Source: Corynebacterium aurimucosum ATCC 700975 (GTDB taxonomy: Bacteria; Actinomycetota; Actinomycetes; Mycobacteriales; Mycobacteriaceae). From it: 37,946 bases of DNA. Position 1 is the stretch's first letter. Every line of letters starts with the position of its first letter. Below the pieces are notes generated by a model. The model saw nothing but the letters and a program-made list of their open reading frames with translations. It searched no databases and was not told the origin of the DNA. This document shows positions 7,556 to 16,623 of the stretch, one piece after another. Where the stretch lies: positions 1 to 37,946 of the forward strand of contig NZ_VDTC01000012.1 of assembly GCF_007672725.1 (NCBI RefSeq). Direction: 5' to 3'. The position numbers were made by a program, and so were the translations under genes.

Positions 7556-8740
7556 ATGAGTCTGTTTTCCCGTAATACCGATCTGCCTGGAGAACACGGC
7601 GCGCTGCGTGATTGCACCCCGGGCGGCAAGGGCATGAAGAAGTTTAGCGCTGGTGACTTCGCAGTCATCAACGCCGCCAATATCTCCCGCCAAGAGGCCC
7701 AGACCCTCGTGGATATGAAGCCGGCCGCCGTGATCAACGTCGCGGAGTTCTCCACTGGTTCTATCCCGAATTATGGACCCCACATGCTTCTCGACGCCGA
7801 TGTCACCCTCATCGAGGGCGTAGGCCAAGATTTTGTGGACAATTTCAAGGATGGAAAGAAGGCGCGTCTGACCGAAGACGGCGCAATTTTTGCGGGCGAT
7901 ACCCAGCTTTCTTCGGGAACGGTGGTTACCCGCGACCGGGCGGAAAAGAATTTTGCTTCTGCCCAGCAGGAACTCATCGATCATATGGAGGCATATTTCG
8001 GTAACTCCATTGAGTTCATTCATTCCGAAGGTCCGCTACTCATCGATGGCCTGGGTGTTCCCGATGCAGGGTCCGTCATGGCCGGGCGCAAAGTTCTCGT
8101 GGTCTCGCCCACTGAGGAACACCGCAAGAAGCTGACGCTCCTGCGCAACTTTATCCGCGAGTATGAACCCATCATTATCGGCGTGGACGCTGCCGCGGAC
8201 ACCCTGGTTGAGCTGGGATACCAGCCTCACTTCATCGTGGGTAACCCTTCCGAGGTGAGCTCGGAAACCCTGCGCAGCGGTGCCCAGGTTATTCTCCCCG
8301 CCGAGCCGGACGGCACTGCTGACGGGCTCGAGCGCATTCAGGATTTGGGGATTGGTGCGATGACCTTCCCTGCCGCCACGGATTCAGCTACCGATCTCGC
8401 GCTGTTGCTTGCGGACTACCACGAGGCTCAGATGATTGTGCAGGTTGGTGGATCCCTCGACCTCGACGACATCTTTGCTAACGAGCCGAATGCTACGCCC
8501 GCGGCTTTGCTGTGCCACATGAAGGCGGGCACGCGCCTGGTGGATGCGGACGCTGTTATCAACCTTTATTCCGCGCCCGATTCCGGAGCTATGGGATGGC
8601 TGTGGGCGCTGCTTGGCATCCTCGTAGCACTTGCCGTCGTTATTCTGATCGTCGGCTTGGGCGGCGATGAATCCTTCCTCCAGAACCTGATCGATACCTG
8701 GAATAACTTCGCGTTAAGCGTGCAGGAGTGGTTTAAATAA
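7556..8740 (+). CDS. steA: SteA, membrane-anchored cell-separation factor
   Basis: The product has 394 residues. The large N-terminal part resembles the thiamine-pyrophosphokinase-like catalytic fold of the SteA family. A single transmembrane helix lies near residues 346-368 (WLWALLGILVALAVVILIVG), followed by a short amphipathic tail. In C. glutamicum SteA and SteB were identified as septal factors needed for daughter-cell separation with the RipC-FtsEX pathway. The gene overlaps steB by one base (TAATG), so the partners are coupled. SD AGGGGA precedes ATG 7556. The upstream gap holds a short CCCC/GGGG hairpin with no T tract. Confidence 0.85.
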   Translation: MSLFSRNTDLPGEHGALRDCTPGGKGMKKFSAGDFAVINAANISRQEAQTLVDMKPAAVINVAEFSTGSIPNYGPHMLLDADVTLIEGVGQDFVDNFKDGKKARLTEDGAIFAGDTQLSSGTVVTRDRAEKNFASAQQELIDHMEAYFGNSIEFIHSEGPLLIDGLGVPDAGSVMAGRKVLVVSPTEEHRKKLTLLRNFIREYEPIIIGVDAAADTLVELGYQPHFIVGNPSEVSSETLRSGAQVILPAEPDGTADGLERIQDLGIGAMTFPAATDSATDLALLLADYHEAQMIVQVGGSLDLDDIFANEPNATPAALLCHMKAGTRLVDADAVINLYSAPDSGAMGWLWALLGILVALAVVILIVGLGGDESFLQNLIDTWNNFALSVQEWFK

Positions 8741-9699
8741 TGATGTCGCCTAAGTCCCTCATTATCACCGGCCTCGGTTTCGGCGCAGCCCTTGGCATTG
8801 CGTTGGGCACGCTGGTGATTGCTCCAAACATGGATTCCGGATCGGGTCCCGGGGGTGAATCGACCAGTGAGGTGCGCGAGAAATACGGAAAGCTGGTTCT
8901 TGAGAATAACATCGCGGAGGCCCAGCTAGACTCTGCTGATTCCGTTATGGGAGATCTCGGCCGATACGTGGTGGATGGTTCCTTGGCGCAGCGCCCGGTC
9001 ATGGTTGTGAGTATGCCCGATGCCGACGACGCCGACGTCAAGGCCGTCAAGGATTTGCTGGGTTCTGCAGATTCCACCGATGCAGGAAGCATCAAGCTGA
9101 CTGAGAAGTTTGTAGCCCAAGAATCCGCGGACAAGCTTTTGTCCCTCGTTACCACCACGTTGCCGGCGGGAGCGAAGCTCGATAAAAAGAAGATTGATTC
9201 CGGCACACATGCTGGTCAGGCACTTGCGGCGGGGTTGATGATGGATGCTGAGACCACCGAGCCGCTTGCATCAGTTGATGATCGCGCGACCCTTTTGCGG
9301 GCTCTGCGCGATGCCGGCTACATTGACTACAAGGATGGCACTATTCTTCCTGCCCAGGCCGTAGTCGTCGTGGGCGGAGGCATGACCCCGGGAGAGGAAG
9401 ACGACAGCGCTGCTGCGAAGTACGCCATCGATACGACGGTCAACTTCCTAGAAGGTTTTGATTCGGTGGATACCGCGATGGTTTATGCAGGGCGCGTGGA
9501 ATCCGCCGGTGACGACGGCGTCCTGGATAAACTCCGAGCCGACAAGACGAAGATCAGCACCGTGGACTCCATTGATCATCCGGTGTCCCAGATGGCCAGC
9601 GTTTTAGCCGTGAAGGAACAACTCGACGGTGGCCACGGTGTGTATGGTTCTGCGGCGAATGCTGAAAGCGCAGCGCCGGCGCTGCCGAAGGATCTCTAG
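8740..9699 (+). CDS. steB: SteB, MctB-like membrane protein partner of SteA
   Basis: The 319-residue product has an N-terminal membrane anchor near residues 6-27 (LIITGLGFGAALGIALG), a short coiled-coil stretch (VREKYGKLVLENNIAEAQL) and an extracytoplasmic alpha/beta domain. It belongs to the family that includes Mycobacterium MctB (Rv1698), once described as a copper-transport channel. In Corynebacterium the better-supported role is cell separation together with SteA. ATG 8740 overlaps the steA stop, and the next gene starts directly at the steB stop. No copper-binding Cys/Met cluster is visible, so I prefer the septal role. Confidence 0.85.
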   Translation: MMSPKSLIITGLGFGAALGIALGTLVIAPNMDSGSGPGGESTSEVREKYGKLVLENNIAEAQLDSADSVMGDLGRYVVDGSLAQRPVMVVSMPDADDADVKAVKDLLGSADSTDAGSIKLTEKFVAQESADKLLSLVTTTLPAGAKLDKKKIDSGTHAGQALAAGLMMDAETTEPLASVDDRATLLRALRDAGYIDYKDGTILPAQAVVVVGGGMTPGEEDDSAAAKYAIDTTVNFLEGFDSVDTAMVYAGRVESAGDDGVLDKLRADKTKISTVDSIDHPVSQMASVLAVKEQLDGGHGVYGSAANAESAAPALPKDL

Positions 9700-10338
9700 A
9701 TGTCACACCATTTTCGTACGGTGGGAACCGAGCTGCTTGTCGACGCCCCCATCATCGCTGTTCGCCGCGATGATGTCGTCATGCCGGGGGAGGTTGTTGC
9801 TCAGCGAGAAGTTGTCGAGCACCTTGGTGCTGTAGCCGTTGTGGCGTTGGATGAGAACAACCGTATCGCCATGGTGGAGCAGTACCGGCATAGCGTCGGC
9901 AAGCGCTTGTGGGAGCTGCCGGCCGGCTTGCTCGACGTGAAGGGCGAAGACGAGCTCAGCGGCGCGCAACGCGAGCTCCAGGAAGAGGCCGGCCTGGCCG
10001 CCGAGGAATGGGCAGTGTTGACTGATCTGGTGACCTCCCCGGGATTCTGCGAGGAAGCCGTGCGCGTGTTCTTGGCGCGAGGCCTGTCGAGCGTGCCCAA
10101 ACTCAACGCCGAAGGCGACGAGGAAGCTGACATGGGCTTTGCATGGGTTCCCCTTGCGGAGGCTGTCGAGCGCATCCTGGTGGGGGAGATTGTGAACTCC
10201 ATTGCGGTGGCAGGAATCCTTGCGGCATATGTCTGCGTGCGTGGGGATGCCACCCCGCGCCCAGTTGGCTCTCCTTTCGAGCTACGGCCGGAATCGATCG
10301 CTCACCGGCGCCCGGGTCCGGATCTTAAGCAGCTGTGA
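9700..10338 (+). CDS. Nudix hydrolase, ADP-ribose pyrophosphatase type
   Basis: The product has 212 residues and starts immediately after the steB stop (TAG-ATG). The Nudix box is visible as [15 protein letters not shown] followed by RELQEEAGL, with the metal-binding REL..EE core. The first half has one residue more than the strict GX5E spacing, a variant I recall in actinobacterial ADP-ribose pyrophosphatases such as Rv1700. The preceding WELPAG is typical of ADPRases. The enzyme would cleave ADP-ribose, or a related nucleoside diphosphate derivative, to AMP and ribose 5-phosphate. Its stop overlaps the xerD start. The exact substrate is inferred from family resemblance. Confidence 0.88.
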   Translation: MSHHFRTVGTELLVDAPIIAVRRDDVVMPGEVVAQREVVEHLGAVAVVALDENNRIAMVEQYRHSVGKRLWELPAGLLDVKGEDELSGAQRELQEEAGLAAEEWAVLTDLVTSPGFCEEAVRVFLARGLSSVPKLNAEGDEEADMGFAWVPLAEAVERILVGEIVNSIAVAGILAAYVCVRGDATPRPVGSPFELRPESIAHRRPGPDLKQL

Positions 10339-11258
10339 CGCCCTCTAACCCCGCCGCAGCCGCCGGACAAGCTTGGTTGATGCACCTCATGGTGGAAAAA
10401 GGTGCCTCGAAGAATACGGTAAGCAATTACCGTCGAGACATTAACCGTTACGTCAATTGGCTTGCGGAATCTGGGATCACGGATTTGCGCCACGTAACCC
10501 GCTCGCACGTGGAGAACTACCTCGTTTACTTGCGTAAGAGTCTTGCGCAGTCCTCTGCTAGTCGCGCTTTGGTTGTCGCTCGAGGACTGCATAAGTTTGC
10601 CCTGGCCGAGGGGATGATCGAGGAAGACGTCGCGGCGGAGGTTTCCCCACCCAAGCGGGCGCAACCGCTGCCGGAGACTCTTAGCGTGGAGGATGTGGAG
10701 GCACTCCTCGATGCCATCCCTAGCGGAGATACTGCAACGCCCATTGATATCCGAGATCGCGCTCTATTGGAGATGCTGTATGGTACGGGCGCACGTATCT
10801 CCGAAATCATCGCGCTAAATGTGGACGATGTGACGGGTGAGGGGAGTGCTTCAGTTCGTGACATTGTGTTGTTGAGCGGCAAGGGCGATAAGCAACGGCT
10901 AGTTCCGCTGGGTTCACATGCGGTGACAGCGGTGGAGAACTACCTAGTGCGTGCCCGCCCTGTGCTGGCTACGGGAGCCTCTCACACCCTGTTCCTCAAC
11001 ACTCGGGGCAAGTCTTTATCGCGGCAAAGCGCCTGGGCCGTGATCAAGACCGCAGCGCAGCGCGCCCACCTGAGCACTAAAATCTCTCCGCACACACTGC
11101 GTCACTCATTTGCCACCCATCTGCTCGAGGGCGGGGCTGATGTGCGTACCGTACAGGAGCTCTTGGGGCATTCTTCCGTGACGACGACACAGATTTATAC
11201 TCACGTCACTGCGGATTCACTCCGCGAAGTGTGGCGCACTGCCCATCCACGCGCCTAA
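10335..11258 (+). CDS. xerD: XerD tyrosine recombinase
   Basis: The product has 307 residues and starts with GTG 10335, overlapping the Nudix stop (GTGA). The N-terminal SAM-like core-binding domain covers about residues 10-95. The catalytic domain has Arg in GTGARISEI, Lys in SGKGDKQR, the H-x-x-R block [11 protein letters not shown], His in [10 protein letters not shown] and the nucleophile Tyr in QIYTHV. With XerC it would resolve chromosome dimers at dif. I call it XerD rather than XerC from its place after the Nudix gene and before the scpAB cluster, as in other corynebacteria. It is the last gene of the long operon. A CTAAG-AGCG-CTTAG mini-hairpin follows at its stop. Confidence 0.92.
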   Translation: MTPSNPAAAAGQAWLMHLMVEKGASKNTVSNYRRDINRYVNWLAESGITDLRHVTRSHVENYLVYLRKSLAQSSASRALVVARGLHKFALAEGMIEEDVAAEVSPPKRAQPLPETLSVEDVEALLDAIPSGDTATPIDIRDRALLEMLYGTGARISEIIALNVDDVTGEGSASVRDIVLLSGKGDKQRLVPLGSHAVTAVENYLVRARPVLATGASHTLFLNTRGKSLSRQSAWAVIKTAAQRAHLSTKISPHTLRHSFATHLLEGGADVRTVQELLGHSSVTTTQIYTHVTADSLREVWRTAHPRA

Positions 11259-11303
11259 GAGCGCTTAGAATCGTCACGACTTCTACCGATGAAAAGGATT
11301 TTT

Positions 11304-12434
11304 ATGGCTTCAACCACTTCTTTGTCCCGAACCTATCGAGCGGTTGCGCTAGCTTCCGTGCTCTCCGTAGGTTCCCTTTCCGGCGTCGCGTCGGGCATCG
11401 TGAGCGCAACTGGGGTGCTGCCAGGCTTCGGCACGGCCACCGCCTATGCACAAGACGCCACCATTCCGGTGCCGGCTGGTCAGACGACGACCGTTTCGCT
11501 GCCAGTGCCTGTCGACGTCAACGTGGCCTCCGATGGCTGGAACGTCACTGCTTCTGGCGGCAGCGCTACGGTGACTGCACCACCCGCGGGAGGACAAATC
11601 AGTGTGCCGGTGACCTACCAAGGCGTGACCATGACCATCGTGCTCGTGGCCGACGCCGACGTCACCGCCGATGAACTCAACGACGCAGCTGAGAACGGAG
11701 ACCCGGGCCAGCTCGGCGGTGAGCAGCAGGACCACGAGAACCCGGACAATCCCGGGGGCAACGGGGGACCGGCGGGGAACGAGAACTCAGATGACAGCGC
11801 AGGTGGTGGTGAGCAGAACGGAGGACAGCCTCCCGCCGATGGCTCGGCGCCCGCTGCGGATGGCTCTGGTCAAGGCCACGTGCCTCCTTCGCGAACAGGC
11901 CGCGGGTGGGAAGGAATTGATGATTCGAATACTTCCTATGTGAACCTGGAATCCACGATTGACGGCCAAACAATCACTGCCAAGCTTGGGCTCAAACAGG
12001 CTCTCGACCTGTACAACCGCTTCAAGCACCTTGAGGATGACGGAGTTACGCTGCGCTACCTCAACGCGGAAGGCGAGTTCGTAAAGGGGGTCAAACGGGA
12101 GATCGACAAAGGCTCGCGCACCATGACCCTGACCTACCCAGAGGGGGCGGAGCCGGACAATCCTTTCATCATGCAGTTCGTGAACAAGGACACTCAGTCC
12201 GCTGAGCTGGTAGTGACGCTTACCGATCCAACCCGTGAGAGCGCGAGTGAGGTGCCTGCGGAGCAGCAGCTGGATTCTGATGCAGCTGACAAGGCCGGCG
12301 GAGAGGAACAAGGAGAATCGGGGCTTGGAGTTGGCGCACTTGCAGCAGGTATCGCGGGCCTCGGAGTTATCGCGCTCATCGTGTGGCTCGCGCTTAAGGG
12401 ACGCCGGTCGGAGGGAGCACAGGAGGACGCCTAA
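11304..12434 (+). CDS. Secreted, C-terminally membrane-anchored protein of unknown function
   Basis: I chose ATG 11304 (376 aa) because AAAAGGA lies 5 bases upstream; ATG 11289 has no SD. A Sec signal peptide ends at about TATAYA|QDA. The mature part begins with a beta-rich segment of about 110 residues. A low-complexity Gly/Asn/Asp/Glu linker follows (about residues 135-195, such as ENPDNPGGNGGPAGNEN), then a second compact domain (ITAKLGLKQALDLYNRFKHL...). It ends in a transmembrane helix (LAAGIAGLGVIALIVWLAL) and a Arg/Lys-containing tail. This is the layout of a cell-surface or periplasmic protein held in the membrane. There are no catalytic motifs and no cysteines in the mature part. It stands alone between xerD and parA, with a possible -10 TAGAAT at 11266-11271. 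I do not recognise the family. Confidence 0.8.
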   Translation: MASTTSLSRTYRAVALASVLSVGSLSGVASGIVSATGVLPGFGTATAYAQDATIPVPAGQTTTVSLPVPVDVNVASDGWNVTASGGSATVTAPPAGGQISVPVTYQGVTMTIVLVADADVTADELNDAAENGDPGQLGGEQQDHENPDNPGGNGGPAGNENSDDSAGGGEQNGGQPPADGSAPAADGSGQGHVPPSRTGRGWEGIDDSNTSYVNLESTIDGQTITAKLGLKQALDLYNRFKHLEDDGVTLRYLNAEGEFVKGVKREIDKGSRTMTLTYPEGAEPDNPFIMQFVNKDTQSAELVVTLTDPTRESASEVPAEQQLDSDAADKAGGEEQGESGLGVGALAAGIAGLGVIALIVWLALKGRRSEGAQEDA

Positions 12435-12471
12435 TCTAGGCCATGGACTTTATTCACCGGTTTTCCTTAGC

Positions 12472-12510
12472 TATAATCGCGGCGCAGGCACCCACGGGGT
12501 ACCCTATAAT
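12472..12510 (+). promoter_or_regulatory. Putative promoter(s) of the parA-scpAB cluster
   Basis: Two perfect TATAAT boxes occur at 12472-12477 and 12505-12510, in the only sizeable gap before parA. Neither has a clear TTGACA at 17 bases upstream, which is common in Corynebacterium. Transcription from the second would begin near 12517 and give a leader of about 80 bases. Confidence 0.5.
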
Positions 12511-12599
12511 CACAAGGATGTAAGAATGCGGCGCCGCGTGTTGCTGCAAAGCCGAAGCGGAAAGACCGCACAGGGGCCGTACAGGTCAAGGAAGCAGGT

Positions 12600-13478
12600 G
12601 TGACTGTGAGCGACGAGGGACTGTTTGAGGCCTCGGAAGCACAGGTCGGGCTAACCGGCCGCCCACTGCGGGAGCTTCCGGAACCAGAGCCATTGGAAAA
12701 GCATGGTCCCGCCACGATTATTTCCATGTGTAACCAGAAGGGTGGCGTCGGGAAAACCACGTCCACCATTAACATGGGCGCGTGTCTGGCGGAGCTGGGG
12801 CGTAAAGTCCTCCTCGTTGACTTGGACCCGCAGGGTGCTCTTTCGGCCGGCCTGGGCCTGACCCACGACCAGATCCAGGACACCATTTATGACGTCATGC
12901 TTGATAGCGAAGTCTCAGTGCATTCCGCTATCGTGCACACCGGCGTGGCCGGGCTCGACCTCGTCCCCGCCAACATCGACCTCTCCGCCGCTGAGATCCA
13001 GATGGTCAATGAAGTTGGCCGCGAACATACCCTGGCCCGTGCCCTTCGCCCGGTACGCAAGGACTATGACTTCATCATCATTGACTGCCAGCCTTCACTG
13101 GGCTTGCTCACGGTCAATGCTTTGGCCTGCTCGCAGGGAGTTATCATCCCCATGGAGTGCGAGTTCTTTTCCCTGCGCGGCCTCGCGCTGTTAACCGATA
13201 CCGTGGAGAAAGTAGCGGACCGCATTAACTTCGACCTCGAGGTCATGGGAATTCTGGTCACCATGTTCGATCGCCGCACCCGCCACGCCCGGGAAGTCAT
13301 GGACCGCGTGGTGGAGTATTTCGGGGACAAGGTCTTTGACACGGTGATTACACGTACCGTTCGTTTCCCAGAGACGTCGGTAGCCGGCGAGCCCATTACT
13401 ACCTGGGCGCCCAGCTCCCAGGCAGCCAAGCAGTACCGCGACCTGGCTAAAGAGGTCATCGAGCGAGCTAACGGCTAG
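12600..13478 (+). CDS. ParA-family (Soj-like) ATPase of the scpAB cluster
   Basis: The product has 292 residues. The deviant Walker A KGGVGKTTS is at residues 47-55, Walker A' is VLLVDLDPQGALSAG and Walker B lies in DFIIIDCQPSLG, all of the ParA/MinD class. GTG 12600 follows AAGGAAG; GTG 12606 is also possible. The frame stays open upstream to 12510 and reads protein-like (APRVAAKPKRKDRTG) but offers no normal start codon. The gene lies directly before scpA, as Rv1708 does in Mycobacterium. It is therefore probably not the main chromosomal ParA next to oriC and parB but a paralogue acting with the condensin factors. It lacks a long DNA-binding N-terminus. Confidence 0.88.
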   Translation: MTVSDEGLFEASEAQVGLTGRPLRELPEPEPLEKHGPATIISMCNQKGGVGKTTSTINMGACLAELGRKVLLVDLDPQGALSAGLGLTHDQIQDTIYDVMLDSEVSVHSAIVHTGVAGLDLVPANIDLSAAEIQMVNEVGREHTLARALRPVRKDYDFIIIDCQPSLGLLTVNALACSQGVIIPMECEFFSLRGLALLTDTVEKVADRINFDLEVMGILVTMFDRRTRHAREVMDRVVEYFGDKVFDTVITRTVRFPETSVAGEPITTWAPSSQAAKQYRDLAKEVIERANG

Positions 13479-13487
13479 CCGCTCATT

Positions 13488-14285
13488 ATGACCCAACCGG
13501 AGATTACCGGCTTTCGCATCGCCCTGGGCAATTTTGAGGGCCCTTTCGACTTGCTGCTGCAGCTGATTCAAGCGAAGAAGCTGGACGTTACGGAAGTGGC
13601 GCTGTCTGAAGTCACCGATGAGTTCGTGGCCTATACGCGTGCTTTAGGGGCAACCGCGGACTTGGATGAAACCACGGAGTTCCTTCTCATCGCCGCAACA
13701 CTTTTGGATTTGAAGGCGGCTCGATTATTGCCGCGTGGCGAAGTCGATGACTTTGAAGATCTTGAGCTCCTGGAGACTCGCGATCTCCTCTTTGCGCGCC
13801 TTCTGCAGTACAAGGCTTATAAGCAGGTTGCCGACCAGTTCGCGCAATGGCAGCGCGCGGCCCAGCGGCGTTATCCGCGTGCGGTGGCGATGGAGGAGCG
13901 CTTTAGCAACCTTCTTCCGCCAGTCAAGATTGGGCATACTCCGGCCACGTTCGCCGAACTCGCAGCTGGTGTCTTCCGGCCCAAACCCCCGGAAGAGGTT
14001 GCCACAGGCCATATTCACCAGGTTGCTGTCTCCGTGCCGGAGCAGGCCGGAAAGATCCTCACGACGCTCAAGATGCTGGGCACGGGCCAATGGATGAGTT
14101 TCGAAGCCTTAACCAGGGACTGCACCATCTCTATGGAGGTCGTTGGACGTTTCCTGGCGTTGTTGGAGCTCTACAAAGCCAAAGCGGTTGATGCTTCCCA
14201 GCCAGAGTCTTTGGGGCCACTTGAATTGTCCTGGACCGGGCTCGACGTGGACCCGGCGGTCGTCGCGGCGGCGAACTGGGATTAG
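13488..14285 (+). CDS. scpA: ScpA, condensin kleisin subunit
   Basis: The product has 265 residues. The N-terminal kleisin signature is seen in FEGPFDLLLQLIQAKKLDVTEV split around residues 14-35, followed by a helical domain (TEFLLIAATLLDLKAARLLP). A central variable region and a C-terminal winged-helix region (GQWMSFEALTRD, then VVGRFLALLELYKAKAV) follow. ScpA bridges the SMC head domains and recruits ScpB to compact and segregate the chromosome. It starts 9 bases after the parA stop and is followed by scpB 16 bases later, so the three genes are probably co-transcribed. Confidence 0.93.
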   Translation: MTQPEITGFRIALGNFEGPFDLLLQLIQAKKLDVTEVALSEVTDEFVAYTRALGATADLDETTEFLLIAATLLDLKAARLLPRGEVDDFEDLELLETRDLLFARLLQYKAYKQVADQFAQWQRAAQRRYPRAVAMEERFSNLLPPVKIGHTPATFAELAAGVFRPKPPEEVATGHIHQVAVSVPEQAGKILTTLKMLGTGQWMSFEALTRDCTISMEVVGRFLALLELYKAKAVDASQPESLGPLELSWTGLDVDPAVVAAANWD

Positions 14286-14301
14286 GGTAGGCTACCGAGT
14301 C

Positions 14302-14916
14302 ATGGACGATACGTCACCCTTGGCCCCCAGCGACCTCGCAGCCCCGAGCGGACAGGGAGCTTTGCCTCTTATTTCACAGTTGCGCTCACGCCTGGAGTCC
14401 ATCCTCCTCGTTATTGATTCCCCAGCCAGCGTGGAGGAGCTGGCCCGTGTACTGGATGCGGAGGTCACCGTCGTCAGCGATACTCTGCGTGCACTAGAGC
14501 GCGAGCTGAGCGAGCGCGGCTCCGGCATCGATCTGCGTGAGACACCGGAGGGCTGGCGCTTTTATACGCGTAAAGAGAACGCAGATGCCGTCGAGCAATT
14601 TGTTCTCGATGGCACCCAAACCAAGCTTTCCCGCGCGGCATTGGAGACCTTGGCAGTTATCGCTTACCGCCAACCGGTCACCCGAGCTCAAGTCGCTGGC
14701 GTACGCGGCGTCAACGTCGACGGAGTAGTTCGTACGCTCATGTTGCGGGGGCTCATCCGGGAGATAGAGAGCCCAGAGCCCTCAGCTGGCAACGCACATC
14801 ACTATGAGACTACTGAGCTTTTCCTAGAGCTACTCGGCATTGATTCCCTTGAGCGCCTACCGGATCTCGCTCCGCTGCTGCCAGACATCGAGCAGATCGA
14901 CGAGGACTACTCATAA
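14302..14916 (+). CDS. scpB: ScpB, condensin winged-helix subunit
   Basis: From ATG 14302 the product has 204 residues, normal for ScpB. An upstream extension of the frame overlaps scpA and is not coding. Two winged-helix units are visible: the first runs through LESILLVIDSPASVEELARV, the second through LETLAVIAYRQPVTRAQVAG and VRTLMLRGLIRE, which is the family's most conserved block. ScpB dimers bind the ScpA middle region in the SMC complex. The N-terminal 25 residues are Pro/Ala-rich and probably disordered. Confidence 0.93.
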   Translation: MDDTSPLAPSDLAAPSGQGALPLISQLRSRLESILLVIDSPASVEELARVLDAEVTVVSDTLRALERELSERGSGIDLRETPEGWRFYTRKENADAVEQFVLDGTQTKLSRAALETLAVIAYRQPVTRAQVAGVRGVNVDGVVRTLMLRGLIREIESPEPSAGNAHHYETTELFLELLGIDSLERLPDLAPLLPDIEQIDEDYS

Positions 14917-15003
14917 AGGCGCTGTCTGCGGTAGGATTGCGGCCGGACATCGGCGTGTTTCCGCGCGCCGCAAATTGAAGAACTATTGAGAGGACACATT
15001 CCC

Positions 15004-15921
15004 GTGACTCCACCCGCTCGCCGCGATGGCACACCGGAAAAGAAAAAGCGTGACAGCGACATGATCGTGTCGAACGCTAAGCCGGCCCGCCATCAGCATG
15101 TGAAGAAGAAGGCCACCGCAGAATCTATCGCCCGAGACTTGGGCGCGGACTGGCTGGTAGACGGTAAAGATAAGAAGAGCTCCCAGAACCAAGGCGAGCG
15201 TCTGCAAAAGGTCTTGGCCAAGGCCGGCGTTGCTTCGCGCCGCCATGCAGAGATCCTCATCGATGAGGGCCGCGTTGAGGTCAATGGCCAGGTCATCATC
15301 AAGCAGGGCACTCGTGTTAACCCCAACACGGACGTGATTCGCGTCGATGGCACACGCATCAACGTCAACGAGGAGACCCAATACTTCGTGCTCAACAAAC
15401 CGCGCGGTATGCAGTCCACGATGTCGGATGACATGGGCCGTCCTTGCGTGGGAGATGTGGTGGCTGATCGCGTGGTAGCAGGCCAGCGCTTGTTCCACGT
15501 CGGACGCCTCGATGCGGATACCGAGGGGCTTCTCTTGTTGACTAACGACGGCGAACTTGCCAACCGTCTCATGCATCCCAAATATGAGGTGACCAAAACA
15601 TACCTCGCGACTGTCCTTGGTGAAGCAGATAAGAAGCTCGTTCGTCAGCTGCGCGAGGGCATCGAATTGGACGATGGCCTTGCGCAGGCGGACTATGTGC
15701 AGATCGTGGACAAGAACCAGGGCTATTCGCTGGTGCGCGTCGAGCTGCACGAGGGCCGGAAGCACATCGTGCGTCGCATGCTTAAGGAAGCCGGGTATCC
15801 GGTCCAGCGTCTCGTGCGCACCAAACTCCACACGGTGCAGTTGGGTGATATGAAGCCCGGCTCCTTGCGTGCACTGAACTCCAACGAACTGACCAGCCTG
15901 TACAAGGCGGTGGGGATGTAA
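15004..15921 (+). CDS. rluB: RluB-type 23S rRNA pseudouridine synthase
   Basis: I chose GTG 15004 (305 aa) because GAGAGGA sits 9 bases upstream; TTG 14986 lies before this SD. A Lys-rich disordered N-terminus of about 60 residues precedes an S4 RNA-binding domain (RLQKVLAKAGVASRRHAEI). The catalytic RsuA/RluB core carries the active-site Asp in HVGRLDADTEGLLLLTNDGE. HEGRKHIVRRMLKEAG near the C-terminus is also diagnostic. The enzyme isomerises a uridine of 23S rRNA helix 89/90 (U2605 in E. coli). Its stop overlaps the cmk start (TAATG). Its place between scpB and cmk is conserved across actinobacteria and firmicutes. Confidence 0.92.
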   Translation: MTPPARRDGTPEKKKRDSDMIVSNAKPARHQHVKKKATAESIARDLGADWLVDGKDKKSSQNQGERLQKVLAKAGVASRRHAEILIDEGRVEVNGQVIIKQGTRVNPNTDVIRVDGTRINVNEETQYFVLNKPRGMQSTMSDDMGRPCVGDVVADRVVAGQRLFHVGRLDADTEGLLLLTNDGELANRLMHPKYEVTKTYLATVLGEADKKLVRQLREGIELDDGLAQADYVQIVDKNQGYSLVRVELHEGRKHIVRRMLKEAGYPVQRLVRTKLHTVQLGDMKPGSLRALNSNELTSLYKAVGM

Positions 15922-16622
15922 TGATTTCAAATATGCCCAATCAAGGCCTCATTCTGGCTGTTGACGGTCCCTCCGGAACCGGTAAATCCACGACGTGCCG
16001 AGCACTGGCCAAGAAGCTTGACGCCAAGTACGTCGATACCGGTGCAATGTACCGCGTGGCAACGCTTGCTGTGCTGCGCGCGGGTGTGGACCCAGCGGAT
16101 ACTGAGGCGGTGATTTCCACGACTGCTGACCTGCCTCTCGAGGTGTCTGATGATCCAGATTCCACCATGGTCATCTTTGATGGCGAGGATGTCTCCCGCG
16201 TCATCCGAGAAGATGAGGTCACCCGCAATGTCTCGGCAGTTTCCGCCATTCCGGAAGTGCGCCAAAACCTCGTTGAACTGCAACGTAAGCTTGCCGCCCA
16301 GGCTCATCGCGCGATTGTCGAAGGGCGCGATATCGGCACGGTTGTTCTTGCCGATGCCCCCGCGAAGGCTTTCATGACGGCTAGCGCCGAGGTCCGAGCA
16401 CAGCGCCGTCACGACCAAAACCTAGCTGCCGGCATTGACTCGGATTTTGACTCCGTGCTTGCCGCCGTCGAACGGCGCGACGCCGCCGACTCTTCCCGCG
16501 CTACATCGCCGCTGCGCCCGGCGGAGGACGCGGTACTCGTTGATACGTCCGAGATGACCCGAGATGAGGTCCTTGACGCTCTCATCGCCGTCGTCAAAGA
16601 ATCGGCTGCACAGGAGGCCTGA
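15921..16622 (+). CDS. cmk: Cytidylate kinase
   Basis: The product has 233 residues. The P-loop [10 protein letters not shown] covers residues 15-24. The CMP-binding region follows ([14 protein letters not shown]), and the insert characteristic of bacterial CMK is present. The ARG-rich active-site blocks [10 protein letters not shown] and the lid sequence [14 protein letters not shown] are both intact. The enzyme phosphorylates CMP and dCMP to the diphosphates. ATG 15921 overlaps the rluB stop; ATG 15933 is a possible alternative that would still keep the P-loop. It is followed one base later by der. Confidence 0.94.
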   Translation: MISNMPNQGLILAVDGPSGTGKSTTCRALAKKLDAKYVDTGAMYRVATLAVLRAGVDPADTEAVISTTADLPLEVSDDPDSTMVIFDGEDVSRVIREDEVTRNVSAVSAIPEVRQNLVELQRKLAAQAHRAIVEGRDIGTVVLADAPAKAFMTASAEVRAQRRHDQNLAAGIDSDFDSVLAAVERRDAADSSRATSPLRPAEDAVLVDTSEMTRDEVLDALIAVVKESAAQEA

Positions 16623-16623
16623 C

